24,177 bases of DNA from contig CAAFZX010000011.1 in assembly GCA_900767675.1 (NCBI GenBank), positions 1 through 24,177 of the forward strand, written 5' to 3'. Below are positions 7,295 through 15,316 of this stretch, piece by piece. Both the position numbers and the translations under genes were made by a program. The DNA comes from an uncultured Collinsella sp. GTDB taxonomy: Bacteria > Actinomycetota > Coriobacteriia > Coriobacteriales > Coriobacteriaceae. Every line of letters starts with the position of its first letter. Within the stretch, counting starts at the first letter, position 1. The notes beneath the pieces were generated by a model. The model did not search any database. It was not told where the DNA came from and saw only the letters and a list, made by a program, of their open reading frames with translations.

Positions 7295-9952
7295 ATGAGT
7301 GCTGACTACCCGTCAATGACTACGGCCGAGATTCGCTCCAAGTTCCTCAACTTCTTTGAGGAGCGCGGTCTTAAGCTCTATCCTTCTTCGTCCCTTGTCC
7401 CCGACGATCCTTCGCTGCTGCTTGCCAACGCCGGCATGAACCAGTTTAAGGAGTACTACCAGGGCAAGAAGACCATGAAGGAGATCGGCGCGATCTCCTG
7501 CCAGAAGTGCGTCCGCACCAACGACATCGACTGCATCGGCGAGGACGGCCGTCACCTGTCCTTCTTTGAGATGCTCGGCGACTTCTCCTTTGGCGGCGTC
7601 TCCAAGCAGCAGGCTTGCGCTTGGGCCTTTGAGCTCATCACCAAGGAGTTCAAGCTGCCGCTCGATCGCCTGTACTTTACCGTCTTTACCGAGGACGACG
7701 AGACCCACGACGTGTGGCGTTCTTTGGGCGTTGCCGAGGACCACATCTCTCGTTTGGGCGAGGACGACAACTTCTGGGCCGCCGGCCCCACCGGCCCCTG
7801 CGGTCCGTGCTCCGAGATCTACTTTGACATGGGCGAAGAGGTCGGTTGTGGCAGCCCCGACTGCAAGCCCGGCTGCGACTGCGACCGCTTCCTTGAGTTC
7901 TGGAACCTCGTGTTTACCCAGTACGACCGCCAGGAGGACGGCTCCATGCCGGAGCTGCCGCACCGCAACCTCGATACGGGTATGGGTCTGGAGCGCATGG
8001 CCGCTATCATGCAGCACAAGACCGCTAACTACGACGGCGATCTGATGCAGCACCTCATCAAGCTCGGTGAGAAGATCAGCGGCAAGACCTATGACGCCGA
8101 CGATTACTCCGGTGCCAGCCGCTCCCTGCGCATCATCGCCGACCACTCCCGTGCCGTCGACTTTATGATCTCCGACGGCATCCTGCCCGGCAACGAGGGT
8201 CGCGAGTACGTCCTTCGCCGCCTGCTCCGCCGTGCCGTGTTCCACGGTCGTCTGCTGGGCATCGAGGGCGCCTTCCTGACCAAGTTTATCGACGAGGTCA
8301 ACGCTCAGATGGGCGAGGCCTATCCCGAGCTGCTCAAGAACGTCGCGCTCGTTAAGGGCATCGTCGCCTCCGAGGAGGAGCGTTTCTCCACGACGCTCGA
8401 CAACGGCCGCGTTTACCTGGACGAGGCCCTGGCCGCGCTTGCCGAGGGCGCTGTCCTTCCGGGCGACGTTGCCTTTAAGCTGCATGACACCTTTGGTTTC
8501 CCCATCGACCTGACCGTCGAGATCGCCGGTGCTGCCGGTCACGACGTCGACATGGACGGCTTTACCGCTTGCATGGAGGACCAGAAGGCCCGCGCCCGCG
8601 CCAACGCCAAGGGCGATGCCTGGGGCAGCTTCAACGACGTGTGGGTCGAGCTTTCCGACAAGGTTGCCGCGACCGAGTTCGACGGCTATGACAACGATGT
8701 GATCGAGGGCGCCAAGGTTGTCGCCATCGTGCGCAACGGCGAGTCCGTCGAGTCTGCTTCCGCCGGTGAGGACGTCGAGGTCGTGCTCGACCGCACCCCG
8801 TTCTACGCCGAGATGGGTGGCCAGCAGGGCGATGCCGGTGAGCTTTCCGCCGAGGGCGTTGCGCTGACTGTTGCCGACACCAAGAACCACAATGGCCTGT
8901 ATGCTCACGTCGCGCACGTTGCCGAGGGCACACTGACCGTCGGTGCTACCGTGACAGCCGCGCTCGACGCCGAGCGCCGTGGCTTCCTGCGCCGTAACCA
9001 CACCGCCACGCACCTGCTCGACGCCGCCCTTAAGCAGGTCCTGGGCGAGCATGTCTCCCAGGCTGGCTCGTTGGTGACGCCCGAGCACCTGCGCTTTGAC
9101 TTCACGCACTTCGAGGCCCTGTCCTCCGATCAGCTCAAGGCTGTCGAGGACCTGGTCAACCAGCAGATCTTCGCTTCCAAACCGGTCGTGACCCGCGTCA
9201 TGGGCATCGACGAGGCCAAGGCCGCCGGTGCTGTCGCCCTCTTTGGCGAGAAGTACGGCGACGTCGTCCGCGTCGTCTCCGTGGGCGCCGAGGATCAGCC
9301 GTTCTCCCGTGAGCTCTGCGGCGGTACGCATGCCGCCAATACTGCCGAGATTGGCCTGTTCAAGATCATTTCCGAGTCCTCTACGGGCTCCAACGTCCGC
9401 CGTATCGAGGCCGTGACCTCCAAGGGCGCTCTCGACTACATGGCCGACCGCCTGGCGCTCGTTGACGCCGCTGCCGCTGCGCTCAAGTGCCGTGTTGACG
9501 AGGTTCCCGCCCGCGTGGAGAACCTGCAGGCCGAGCTGCGCGAGACGTCCAACAAGCTCAAGAAGGCACTCACCGGTGGCTCCTCCGATGCGATCTCCAG
9601 CGCCATCGAAGGCGCTGTCGAGCTGAATGGCTACAAGCTCGTTGTCGCTGAGCTCCAGGGTCTTGAGGCTGCTGACCTGCGCAATGTGTGGGATACCGTG
9701 CACCAGAAGGTTGCCGGCCCCGTCGCCTGCGTCGTTGCCAGCGTGACCGAGAAGGGCACCCCGGCCCTGCTCGCCGCCGGCTCCGATGACGCCGTGAAGG
9801 CCGGTTTCCACGCCGGCAACGTGATCAAGCAGATCGCTGGCCTGGTCGATGGTCGCGGTGGCGGTCGTCCCAACATGGCCCAGGCCGGTGGCAAGAATGC
9901 TGCCGGTATCGCCGATGCCCTCGCGGCCGCCAAGACCGCGCTCGGCGCCTAA
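7295..9952 (+). CDS. alaS: Alanyl-tRNA synthetase
   Basis: An 885-residue class II synthetase, the usual length, charging tRNA-Ala in the cytoplasm. The N-terminal catalytic core begins with the family pattern EIRSKFLNFF, followed by GHLxxxSSSLVP-type PSSSLVP and NAGMNQFK. The editing domain carries the zinc-site residues H569 and H573 in NHTATHLL, and C675 and H679 in CGGTHAANT. The end holds the C-Ala domain with the glycine-rich GGRGGGRPNMAQAGG loop (as GRGGGRPNMAQ). The start ATG 7295 has AGGAG at 7281-7285; the frame is open back to 7205, but that would run into the promoter. It is followed 17 bases later by ruvX, the classical partner order. Codon use is strongly biased, as expected of a highly expressed gene. 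Confidence 0.97.
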   Translation: MSADYPSMTTAEIRSKFLNFFEERGLKLYPSSSLVPDDPSLLLANAGMNQFKEYYQGKKTMKEIGAISCQKCVRTNDIDCIGEDGRHLSFFEMLGDFSFGGVSKQQACAWAFELITKEFKLPLDRLYFTVFTEDDETHDVWRSLGVAEDHISRLGEDDNFWAAGPTGPCGPCSEIYFDMGEEVGCGSPDCKPGCDCDRFLEFWNLVFTQYDRQEDGSMPELPHRNLDTGMGLERMAAIMQHKTANYDGDLMQHLIKLGEKISGKTYDADDYSGASRSLRIIADHSRAVDFMISDGILPGNEGREYVLRRLLRRAVFHGRLLGIEGAFLTKFIDEVNAQMGEAYPELLKNVALVKGIVASEEERFSTTLDNGRVYLDEALAALAEGAVLPGDVAFKLHDTFGFPIDLTVEIAGAAGHDVDMDGFTACMEDQKARARANAKGDAWGSFNDVWVELSDKVAATEFDGYDNDVIEGAKVVAIVRNGESVESASAGEDVEVVLDRTPFYAEMGGQQGDAGELSAEGVALTVADTKNHNGLYAHVAHVAEGTLTVGATVTAALDAERRGFLRRNHTATHLLDAALKQVLGEHVSQAGSLVTPEHLRFDFTHFEALSSDQLKAVEDLVNQQIFASKPVVTRVMGIDEAKAAGAVALFGEKYGDVVRVVSVGAEDQPFSRELCGGTHAANTAEIGLFKIISESSTGSNVRRIEAVTSKGALDYMADRLALVDAAAAALKCRVDEVPARVENLQAELRETSNKLKKALTGGSSDAISSAIEGAVELNGYKLVVAELQGLEAADLRNVWDTVHQKVAGPVACVVASVTEKGTPALLAAGSDDAVKAGFHAGNVIKQIAGLVDGRGGGRPNMAQAGGKNAAGIADALAAAKTALGA

Positions 9953-9969
9953 GAACCTAAGTAGTCGCT

Positions 9970-10398
9970 GTGGTCGCGCTCGCACTGGACATAGGGGAGA
10001 CCAGGATTGGCATTGCCGTTTCGAGCCGTGATGGCAAGATGGCAATGCCTGTCAAGGTGCTTCCGGCTGCCGAGGTCACTGGTATGGCAAAGACGTTTCG
10101 CTACCTGGTCGAGGACTATGAGCCCGATATCCTGGTGAGCGGACGTCCCTTGACCATGGCCGGTGAGCCCGGCCCCCAGGCCGAGCGCGTCGCCGCCGTG
10201 GCCCAAAAGATTGCCGACGAGCTCGAACTTCCGCTGGAGTTTGAGGACGAGCGTCTGTCCTCGCAGGAGGCCAAGCGAATCCTGCGAGAGCAGGGACTCA
10301 ACGAAAAGCAGATGAGGGGCAAGATTGACATGATCGCCGCCAGCCTGTTCTTGCAGACGTGGCTCGATCGTAAAAACGAGGAGGTTTCGCATGCCTAG
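9970..10398 (+). CDS. ruvX: RuvX (YqgF) Holliday junction resolvase-like / pre-16S rRNA nuclease
   Basis: A 142-residue RNase H-fold protein. The N-terminal LALDIGETRIGIAVS carries the first catalytic aspartate (D7) of the DxGxxRxG motif. The middle has the SGRPLTMAGEPGPQA loop typical of the family, and the C-terminal part holds FEDERLSSQEAKR and KIDMIAASLFLQTWLD with further acidic residues. In E. coli YqgF processes the 5' end of 16S rRNA; a role at Holliday junctions has also been proposed. The start is GTG 9970, giving the normal family N-terminus, though no strong ribosome site precedes it; coupling with alaS (17 bases) is likely. It overlaps mltG by 8 bases. Confidence 0.92.
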   Translation: MVALALDIGETRIGIAVSSRDGKMAMPVKVLPAAEVTGMAKTFRYLVEDYEPDILVSGRPLTMAGEPGPQAERVAAVAQKIADELELPLEFEDERLSSQEAKRILREQGLNEKQMRGKIDMIAASLFLQTWLDRKNEEVSHA

Positions 10399-11746
10399 CG
10401 CTTCTGATCCGCGCCAGCAGAATCGTACACGGCAGTCCGCGCCGCGCCCTGCTCAGCCTGGCCAGCGCCCGGCGCAGCCGATGCAGCGTTCGGCTCAGCC
10501 TACTCAGCGTGCCGCTCAACAGCCCGCAGCTCGTCCCGCGCAGCCCGCTGGCGGCGCTCGTTTTAAGCAGCAGGCTCCTGCCCAGCGCACGCAGGGGCAG
10601 GCCCGGCAATCACGCCCCCACGCACATCATGCTCATGGCTCGCACGGCGTTGCTCCGGCCACGCGCTCGAGCTATAACACGCATGCCCGCCGTGGCGTCC
10701 AAAAGAAAAGCTCTCCGGTGCCTATGATTATCGGTGGCGTCATCGCCGTGCTTGCGCTTGTCGCGATCGTTTTCTTTGTCGTGCCGGCCGTCAAGGGCTT
10801 CTTTGCCGGCGAGGATGCGAAAGTCGTTGCTGGCCAGCAAGTTACTATTACGATTCCCGATGGCGCCTCGGGTGATGCCATCGCTTCGATTCTCTCCGAG
10901 AACCATATCGTCGAAGACCCCAAGGATTATTACGCGGCGGTCAAAAAGCTCAATGCCGATATGTCGCTTAAGCCTGGCACCTACTCGTTTACCACGCTCA
11001 TGGACGCGACCAAGGTTGTTCAGCAGCTCATGGAAGGCCCCAATGCGGGCTCCGATGCACTGACTATCCCTGAGGGCCTGACGGTCGACCAGGTCGCCGA
11101 TCGTGTGGCCGCGGCATACGACAGCATCTCCAAGGAAGACTTCCTCAATCAGGCAAAAGCCTCCAACTATGTGAAGGACTATAGCTTCCTTGAGGGCGCT
11201 GCAAACGATTCGCTCGAGGGCTTCCTATTCCCCAAGACCTATTCGTTGGGTAAGGACCCTTCTGCCGATGATGTGATTCGCGCCATGCTTGACCAGTTCA
11301 ACACCGAGTACAAGTCGCTTGACTTTACGAGCTGCGAGGCCAAGATCAAGGAGCGCTATGGCGTGGAGATGTCCGATTACGACATCGTTAACCTTGCCTC
11401 GATCGTCGAGCGCGAGGGCCTCAACGCCGATCAGCGCGCGCATGTGGCATCGGTTTTCTATAACCGTCTGGCGGGCAAGCTCGATGGCCTGCGTTACCTC
11501 AATAGCGATGCGACCATGATGTATGTCACCGGCGGAGAGGTTACCGCCGACGACCTGCAGAGCGATAGCCCGTATAACACCTATAAGCACGAGGGCCTGC
11601 CGCCCACGCCCATCTGCTCTCCGTCGCTCGAGGCGCTCAAGGCTACCCTTGAGCCGACCGACTCCGATGACCTGTATTTCTACATTACACAGGACGAGGC
11701 GTATTTCTCGAAGACCTACGAAGAGCACCAACAGTCTTGGAATTGA
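10391..11746 (+). CDS. mltG: Endolytic murein transglycosylase MltG (YceG-like)
   Basis: A 451-residue single-pass membrane enzyme that cleaves nascent glycan strands and helps set their length. Residues 1-108 form a cytoplasmic tail rich in Gln, Ala, Pro, Arg and His with repeated QPxQR units (about 22-45). The transmembrane helix is 111-134. The extracellular part starts with a LysM-like VTITIPDGASGDAIASIL segment, then TIPEGLTVDQVADRVA, and the catalytic Glu E340 in LASIVEREG. It ends with the family signature SPYNTYKHEGLPPTPICSPS. The start ATG 10391 has GAGGAGG at 10378-10384. The N-terminal tail is much longer than in E. coli YceG, but long tails are common in Actinobacteria. The next gene, yqeG, begins two bases after its stop. 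Confidence 0.95.
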   Translation: MPSASDPRQQNRTRQSAPRPAQPGQRPAQPMQRSAQPTQRAAQQPAARPAQPAGGARFKQQAPAQRTQGQARQSRPHAHHAHGSHGVAPATRSSYNTHARRGVQKKSSPVPMIIGGVIAVLALVAIVFFVVPAVKGFFAGEDAKVVAGQQVTITIPDGASGDAIASILSENHIVEDPKDYYAAVKKLNADMSLKPGTYSFTTLMDATKVVQQLMEGPNAGSDALTIPEGLTVDQVADRVAAAYDSISKEDFLNQAKASNYVKDYSFLEGAANDSLEGFLFPKTYSLGKDPSADDVIRAMLDQFNTEYKSLDFTSCEAKIKERYGVEMSDYDIVNLASIVEREGLNADQRAHVASVFYNRLAGKLDGLRYLNSDATMMYVTGGEVTADDLQSDSPYNTYKHEGLPPTPICSPSLEALKATLEPTDSDDLYFYITQDEAYFSKTYEEHQQSWN

Positions 11747-11748
11747 TC

Positions 11749-12246
11749 ATGAGGATTTTTAGCCCCAAACGATATGTTGTCTCAGTCGACCGCATCGACC
11801 TCGATACCCTCTGGGCAGACGGCAAGCGCGCCATTCTGCTCGACCGCGATAACACCCTGGTGCCGCGCGATACCGAGCAGGTCCCCGCTGCGGTTTCCGC
11901 TTGGCTCGAGGCCGCCCATGCCAAGGGCTTTAAGCTGTGTATGGTGTCCAATAACTGGCATCGCGACCAGGTCATGGCATCGGCACGCGAGCTGGGGCTC
12001 GAGGCCATCAGCCACGCCATGAAGCCCGCCCCGTTTGCCCTGAAGGCGGGTCTTAAGCGTCTGGGCGCCACGGCCGACGAGGCCGTGCTGATCGGTGACC
12101 AGCTTTATACGGACGTGTGGAGCGGTAACTTTGCCGGCGTTGACACTATTCTGGTCAAGCCGCAGGCAACCCAGGACCTGTGGTACACGCAGATCTTCCG
12201 TATCTTTGAGCGCCGGGCCCTGCGCGACCTTCCCTGCGAGGAATAG
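11749..12246 (+). CDS. yqeG: YqeG-family HAD (subfamily IIIA) phosphatase
   Basis: A 165-residue HAD hydrolase. The family N-terminus FSPKRYVVSVDRIDLDTL is followed by motif I LLDRDNTLVPR, where the nucleophile and acid/base aspartates are D37 and D39. Motif II is the SNNW segment, with the KPAPFALKAGL lysine, and motifs III/IV lie in VLIGDQLYTDVWSGN. Homologues include B. subtilis YqeG and the mitochondrial phosphatidylglycerophosphatase Gep4/PTPMT-like IIIA enzymes, so phosphatidylglycerophosphate is a possible substrate, unproven here. The start ATG 11749 is two bases after mltG. The ORF extends four codons upstream to a TTG, but that would overlap mltG. In other Actinobacteria this slot between mltG and aroK usually holds aroE and aroC, so its presence here is a rearrangement. 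Confidence 0.88.
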   Translation: MRIFSPKRYVVSVDRIDLDTLWADGKRAILLDRDNTLVPRDTEQVPAAVSAWLEAAHAKGFKLCMVSNNWHRDQVMASARELGLEAISHAMKPAPFALKAGLKRLGATADEAVLIGDQLYTDVWSGNFAGVDTILVKPQATQDLWYTQIFRIFERRALRDLPCEE

Positions 12247-12254
12247 GTTTCGCC

Positions 12255-12788
12255 ATGTCTCAGCACATCAAACACGGCTGCGACCATATCTTCTTTATCG
12301 GATTTTTGGGCGCGGGCAAGTCGACGCTTGCGCGCAACGTGGGCACTATGTTCAAGCGTCGATTCATCGATACCGATCGTTTGGTTGTGCGTCGATGCGG
12401 CAAGTCGGTGACCGAGATTTTTGAGACCGAGGGCGAGGATCGTTTTCGCGAGCTCGAGACCTCGGCACTCCGTTCGCTTCAAAGCGAGCGCAGCCTGCTG
12501 GTATCGTGCGGGGGCGGCATCGTCGAGACGCCGGTGAACATTGAGCTGATGCACGAGATGGGTACCTGTGTGTACCTCGAAGGCGACTTTGAGGACTCGT
12601 TGCGACAGATTCGTCGCTCCGATACCCGGCCCGATTTCCGCTCGCCCGAGCACGCTGCGCGCCTGTTTGAGCATCGCCGTCCGCTGTATCGCCAGGCCGC
12701 CGATATTACCCTTGATATTCGCAACAAGTCCTTCGAGGACGTTTCCTACCTTTGTGCCGAGATGCTTTTGGAGCGTGGACTGCTATGA
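12255..12788 (+). CDS. aroK: Shikimate kinase
   Basis: A 177-residue P-loop kinase that converts shikimate to shikimate-3-phosphate. Visible residues match AroK: Walker A GFLGAGKST (16-24), the D39-x-D41 pair of the shikimate site, R65 in DRFRELE, the GGG turn (86-88), the lid arginine R125 in TRPDF, and R142 in the HRRPLYRQAAD motif. Nothing essential appears lost. The start ATG 12255 is 8 bases after yqeG, with GAGGAATAGG upstream. It overlaps the next gene by four bases (ATGA), the tight coupling expected of aroK-aroB. It is odd that this intact kinase is flanked by an aroB homologue without its active site and that aroE, aroC and aroQ are absent from their usual places. Confidence 0.9.
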   Translation: MSQHIKHGCDHIFFIGFLGAGKSTLARNVGTMFKRRFIDTDRLVVRRCGKSVTEIFETEGEDRFRELETSALRSLQSERSLLVSCGGGIVETPVNIELMHEMGTCVYLEGDFEDSLRQIRRSDTRPDFRSPEHAARLFEHRRPLYRQAADITLDIRNKSFEDVSYLCAEMLLERGLL

Positions 12789-13894
12789 TTCGCCGTCAAC
12801 TTATCAATTTCCAAAACCGCAGTGTCGATGTCCGCGTCGGATTGGGCGCGTTCGAGGAGCTGCCGCGCATGTTTGCCTCGGCTGTGGGCAAGCCCAAGCG
12901 CGCGATGGTGGTTTGGAACGACGCCACATCCGAGCGGTTTGGCGAGGTCGTTGAGCATGCGCTGATCGACGCCGGTTTTGCCGTGTCGCTGCTCGTCCTC
13001 GAGGTTTCACCTGCTGGTGCTACGCTTGCCGATGCCGATACCGTCTTTGGCGCCCTGTCGGCTAACGGCATTACCTGCGACGATCTCGTTGTCGCTGTCG
13101 GCGACACGGCGACCTGCTCGGTCGTTTGCTGGTGTGCCAATCAGTGGTGCGGTCGCACCGAGTGCGCCTTGCTGCCGACGACGTTCGATGCCATGCTCAC
13201 GGTCGCGACGACCATGAAGCCGCTTGTCGCCTCGTCCGCGCATGCGCTTCCCGCTATCGCGTTCCGTCCCGAGCCGGGCTTGGTCGTGTGTGACCTCGAC
13301 CTTGTTCGCGAGGCGGACCCCGAGGACCTCAAGCTCGGCTATGCGGTACTTGTTGGCACCATGCTTTCGAGTAGTAAGTCCCGCTGGAATCAGTTTACCG
13401 AGACCGTTCCCGAGATTCTCGCGGGCGAGGAGGTCGCGCTCGTCAATGCCGTTCAGTGGTCTCAGACTGCCCGCAAGGACGTACTGATGGCCACGAACCC
13501 GAGCGCCCGTCATGCGTTCGATTTTGGCAAGACGGGGGAGCGTACCCTGCGCGCCTGCTTGGGCGATGCCGCTTCGCAGGTGCCTGCCTACCAGCTGTTG
13601 TCCGAGGGCATGCGCTTTGAGGCGCGCCTAGCACACGATGCCTGCGACTTCGATATCGATTACGTCTTTGAGGTCGATGACTGCCTGGAGGACTTTGGTA
13701 TCGAGGAGCTTGCCTTCGATCTGGAGCCTGCTGCATATATCGAGGAGTTCCGCAGGCAGCAGTTTGTTCGCTCGAACCGTAGCATGTTGCCGCTGCCCGC
13801 GGCACTCGGCGCCATTCGTCTAACGAGCGTTGAGGACGAGGTTCTTGAGCGCCATGCTCACGCCTACTTGGCTTCTCGCAAAGAACTTCTCTAA
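12785..13894 (+). CDS. 3-dehydroquinate synthase-like protein lacking the zinc site (AroB-like pseudoenzyme)
   Basis: A 369-residue protein in the aroB position and of aroB length. The AroB scaffold can be followed along it: the GGG-x-x-GD nucleotide loop becomes VVAVGDTAT (102-110), the PTT-x-x-A-x-x-D-S motif becomes PTTFDAMLTVATT (131-143), and the VCDLDLV segment (168-174) is kept. The zinc ligands are gone. The AE-V-I-K motif reads LGYAVLVG (184-191), with Val for Glu. The G-H-T-F-G-H motif reads FGKTGERT (247-254), with Lys for His. The L-L-H-G-E-A motif reads LLSEGM (271-276), with Ser for His. It is thus unlikely to make 3-dehydroquinate. The frame is intact over its whole length, arguing for a retained but changed function rather than simple decay. 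The start ATG 12785 overlaps aroK by four bases. Confidence 0.75.
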   Translation: MIRRQLINFQNRSVDVRVGLGAFEELPRMFASAVGKPKRAMVVWNDATSERFGEVVEHALIDAGFAVSLLVLEVSPAGATLADADTVFGALSANGITCDDLVVAVGDTATCSVVCWCANQWCGRTECALLPTTFDAMLTVATTMKPLVASSAHALPAIAFRPEPGLVVCDLDLVREADPEDLKLGYAVLVGTMLSSSKSRWNQFTETVPEILAGEEVALVNAVQWSQTARKDVLMATNPSARHAFDFGKTGERTLRACLGDAASQVPAYQLLSEGMRFEARLAHDACDFDIDYVFEVDDCLEDFGIEELAFDLEPAAYIEEFRRQQFVRSNRSMLPLPAALGAIRLTSVEDEVLERHAHAYLASRKELL

Positions 13895-13900
13895 GATTTA

Positions 13901-13929
13901 TTGACATCCATCGTCTTTCGTATCATGTT
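13901..13929 (+). promoter_or_regulatory. Promoter for the M24 peptidase gene
   Basis: A perfect TTGACA at 13901-13906 lies just after the aroB-like stop. The best -10 by sequence is TATCAT (13921-13926), but with a short 14-base spacer; CATGTT (13924-13929) has the ideal 17-base spacer but a poorer match. Either would start the transcript at the foot of the hairpin at 13933. Confidence 0.55.
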
Positions 13930-13932
13930 GAG

Positions 13933-13994
13933 GGGCGGGTTTTCAATCGGTTGCGGATCGCATACGATTCCATCTTCCGATCGAGACCCGTCCC
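13933..13994 (+). other. Long imperfect hairpin in the leader of the M24 peptidase mRNA
   Basis: Outer pairing joins GGG 13933-13935 with CCC 13992-13994 and CGGGT 13936-13940 with ACCCG 13986-13990, with T13991 bulged. It continues with a middle stem ATCGG 13946-13950 with CCGAT 13977-13981 and an inner stem 13955-13960 with 13965-13971, closed by the loop CATA. Four T follow at 13997-14000. It could be a terminator of the aroK operon, an attenuator or a 5' stabilising structure. The ribosome site (14012-14020) lies just outside the fold. Confidence 0.6.
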
Positions 13995-14026
13995 GCTTTT
14001 ATGAGGACAATAAGAAAGGAATCTGC

Positions 14027-15157
14027 ATGTCTGAGTTTGCTGCCGGTCCTGCCGGTCGTATCGAGCGTGTCCGTACCCTGATGGCTGAGCGCGGCTACGA
14101 CGCTATCGTGGTACGCGACGAGGCCAATCTTCGTTGGCTCACGGGCGTGAAGGGCGTCTTCGACTACACCTTCGAGTTCCCGCACGCGGCGTTTATTACG
14201 GCTGACCAGTGCCTGTTCCATACCGATTCGCGCTACCTCAACAGCTTTGAGGAGAACACGCCCGCCGGCAGCCCTTGGGTCTACGACATGGACGAGGGCA
14301 CCATCCCCGGTTGGGTCGCCGGCAAGATCGCAGCCAACAAGTGCCGCGTCTGCGCTGTCGAGGACGACATGCAGATCAACTTCTTCCAGGGCATTCAGCG
14401 TGGCCTGGAAGACCGTTCCGTCGCCTGCATGTTGCCGCTGATGCATGACGACATTCGCAAGATGCGCGCCATCAAGGACGCCGAGGAGATCGAGCTCATG
14501 CGCCATGCGCAGTCGATCACCGACGCCGCCTTCCAGCATATGCTCGGCTTTATTAAGCCCGGTATGACCGAGAAGCAGGTTCGCAACGAGCTCGAGAACT
14601 TTATGTTCGCCAACGGCGCCGACAGTCTGGCCTTCGGCTCCATCGTGGCGAGCGGTCCCAACACCGCCAATCCGCACGCCGTGCCGAGTGACCGCGTGAT
14701 CGAGAAGGGCGATTTCGTCCTCATGGATTACGGCGCGGGCTACTGCGACTATCGTTCCGACATGACGCGCACCGTCGTGATGGGCGAGCCTACCCAGGAG
14801 CAGCTCGACCTGTATGCGCTCGTGCGTCGTACGCACGAGGAGTGCGTCGCCGCCATCCATCCGGGCGTCGAGGGCAACGACATTTTCAAGCTTTCCAAGA
14901 AGATCATCGGCGATGCCGGCTATGGCGATTACTACAACCATGGTCTGGGCCACGGCGTTGGTATCGACATCCACGAGCTGCCCAACTTCAACCGCAGCAA
15001 GAACATCATCGAGGTCGGCTCGGTTATCACCATGGAGCCCGGCGTCTACCTGCCCGGTGTGGGCGGCGTGCGCCTGGAGGACTACGGCGTGGTCACCGAG
15101 AACGGCTACGAGCCCTTCACCAAGACCCCGCACGACCTGCACGTCATCGATTGCTAG
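14027..15157 (+). CDS. M24-family Xaa-Pro aminopeptidase/dipeptidase
   Basis: A 376-residue creatinase-fold metallopeptidase that removes residues before proline in peptides. The N-terminal creatinase domain covers about 10-140. The catalytic 'pita-bread' domain contains all five metal ligands: D234 in LMDYGA, D245 in SDMTRT, H309 in GLGHGVGID, E337 in TMEPGVY and E351 in VRLEDYG. The start ATG 14027 has AGAAAGGA at 14013-14020; upstream in-frame codons fall in the leader. The gene lies between the aroK/aroB-like genes and efp, the same slot as B. subtilis yqhT and mycobacterial pepQ. It is separated from both by a promoter with a structured leader and by a strong terminator, so it is probably a one-gene transcript. 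PepP and PepQ activity cannot be told apart by eye. Confidence 0.92.
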   Translation: MSEFAAGPAGRIERVRTLMAERGYDAIVVRDEANLRWLTGVKGVFDYTFEFPHAAFITADQCLFHTDSRYLNSFEENTPAGSPWVYDMDEGTIPGWVAGKIAANKCRVCAVEDDMQINFFQGIQRGLEDRSVACMLPLMHDDIRKMRAIKDAEEIELMRHAQSITDAAFQHMLGFIKPGMTEKQVRNELENFMFANGADSLAFGSIVASGPNTANPHAVPSDRVIEKGDFVLMDYGAGYCDYRSDMTRTVVMGEPTQEQLDLYALVRRTHEECVAAIHPGVEGNDIFKLSKKIIGDAGYGDYYNHGLGHGVGIDIHELPNFNRSKNIIEVGSVITMEPGVYLPGVGGVRLEDYGVVTENGYEPFTKTPHDLHVIDC

Positions 15158-15180
15158 CCCATTTCGATAGATTTTTGGGG

Positions 15181-15222
15181 CGGGGCGTCCGGATAGATTC
15201 GGGCGCCCCGCGTTCTCTTTTT
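15181..15222 (+). terminator. Rho-independent terminator after the M24 peptidase
   Basis: An 11-bp stem, 15181-15191 (CGGGGCGTCCG) with 15200-15210 and one T-G wobble, an 8-nt loop and a pyrimidine/T run ending in TTTTT at 15218-15222. Confidence 0.88.
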
Positions 15223-15230
15223 ATGCGCTC

Positions 15231-15259
15231 GCTGCAGTCGCCGTCTGCAAGTGTATAAT
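15231..15259 (+). promoter_or_regulatory. Promoter of the efp-recN operon
   Basis: A perfect TATAAT at 15254-15259, 57 bases before the efp start. The -35 region at 15231-15236 (GCTGCA) is poor, so an activator or another feature may help; the -10 is clear. Confidence 0.6.
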
Positions 15260-15316
15260 TTCGGTCGTATGTAATTTGGACGCTTGTGCGTTCTGCCCAT
15301 AACAAGAAAGGTCGCT

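Noticed and set aside
7160..7295. T-box leader for alaS
   Set aside because: The conserved T-box TGGNACCGCG stretch is absent, the hairpin lies before the predicted promoter, and the leader of about 40 bases is too short.
7313..10045. A 910-codon open frame on the minus strand opposite alaS
   Set aside because: It mirrors alaS exactly; its Gly/Val/Leu/Asp/His-rich product is the typical shadow of GC-biased codons and has no ribosome site or family motif.
13943..15142. A 399-codon open frame on the minus strand opposite the M24 peptidase
   Set aside because: The plus-strand peptidase has all metal ligands; the reverse frame is a shadow.
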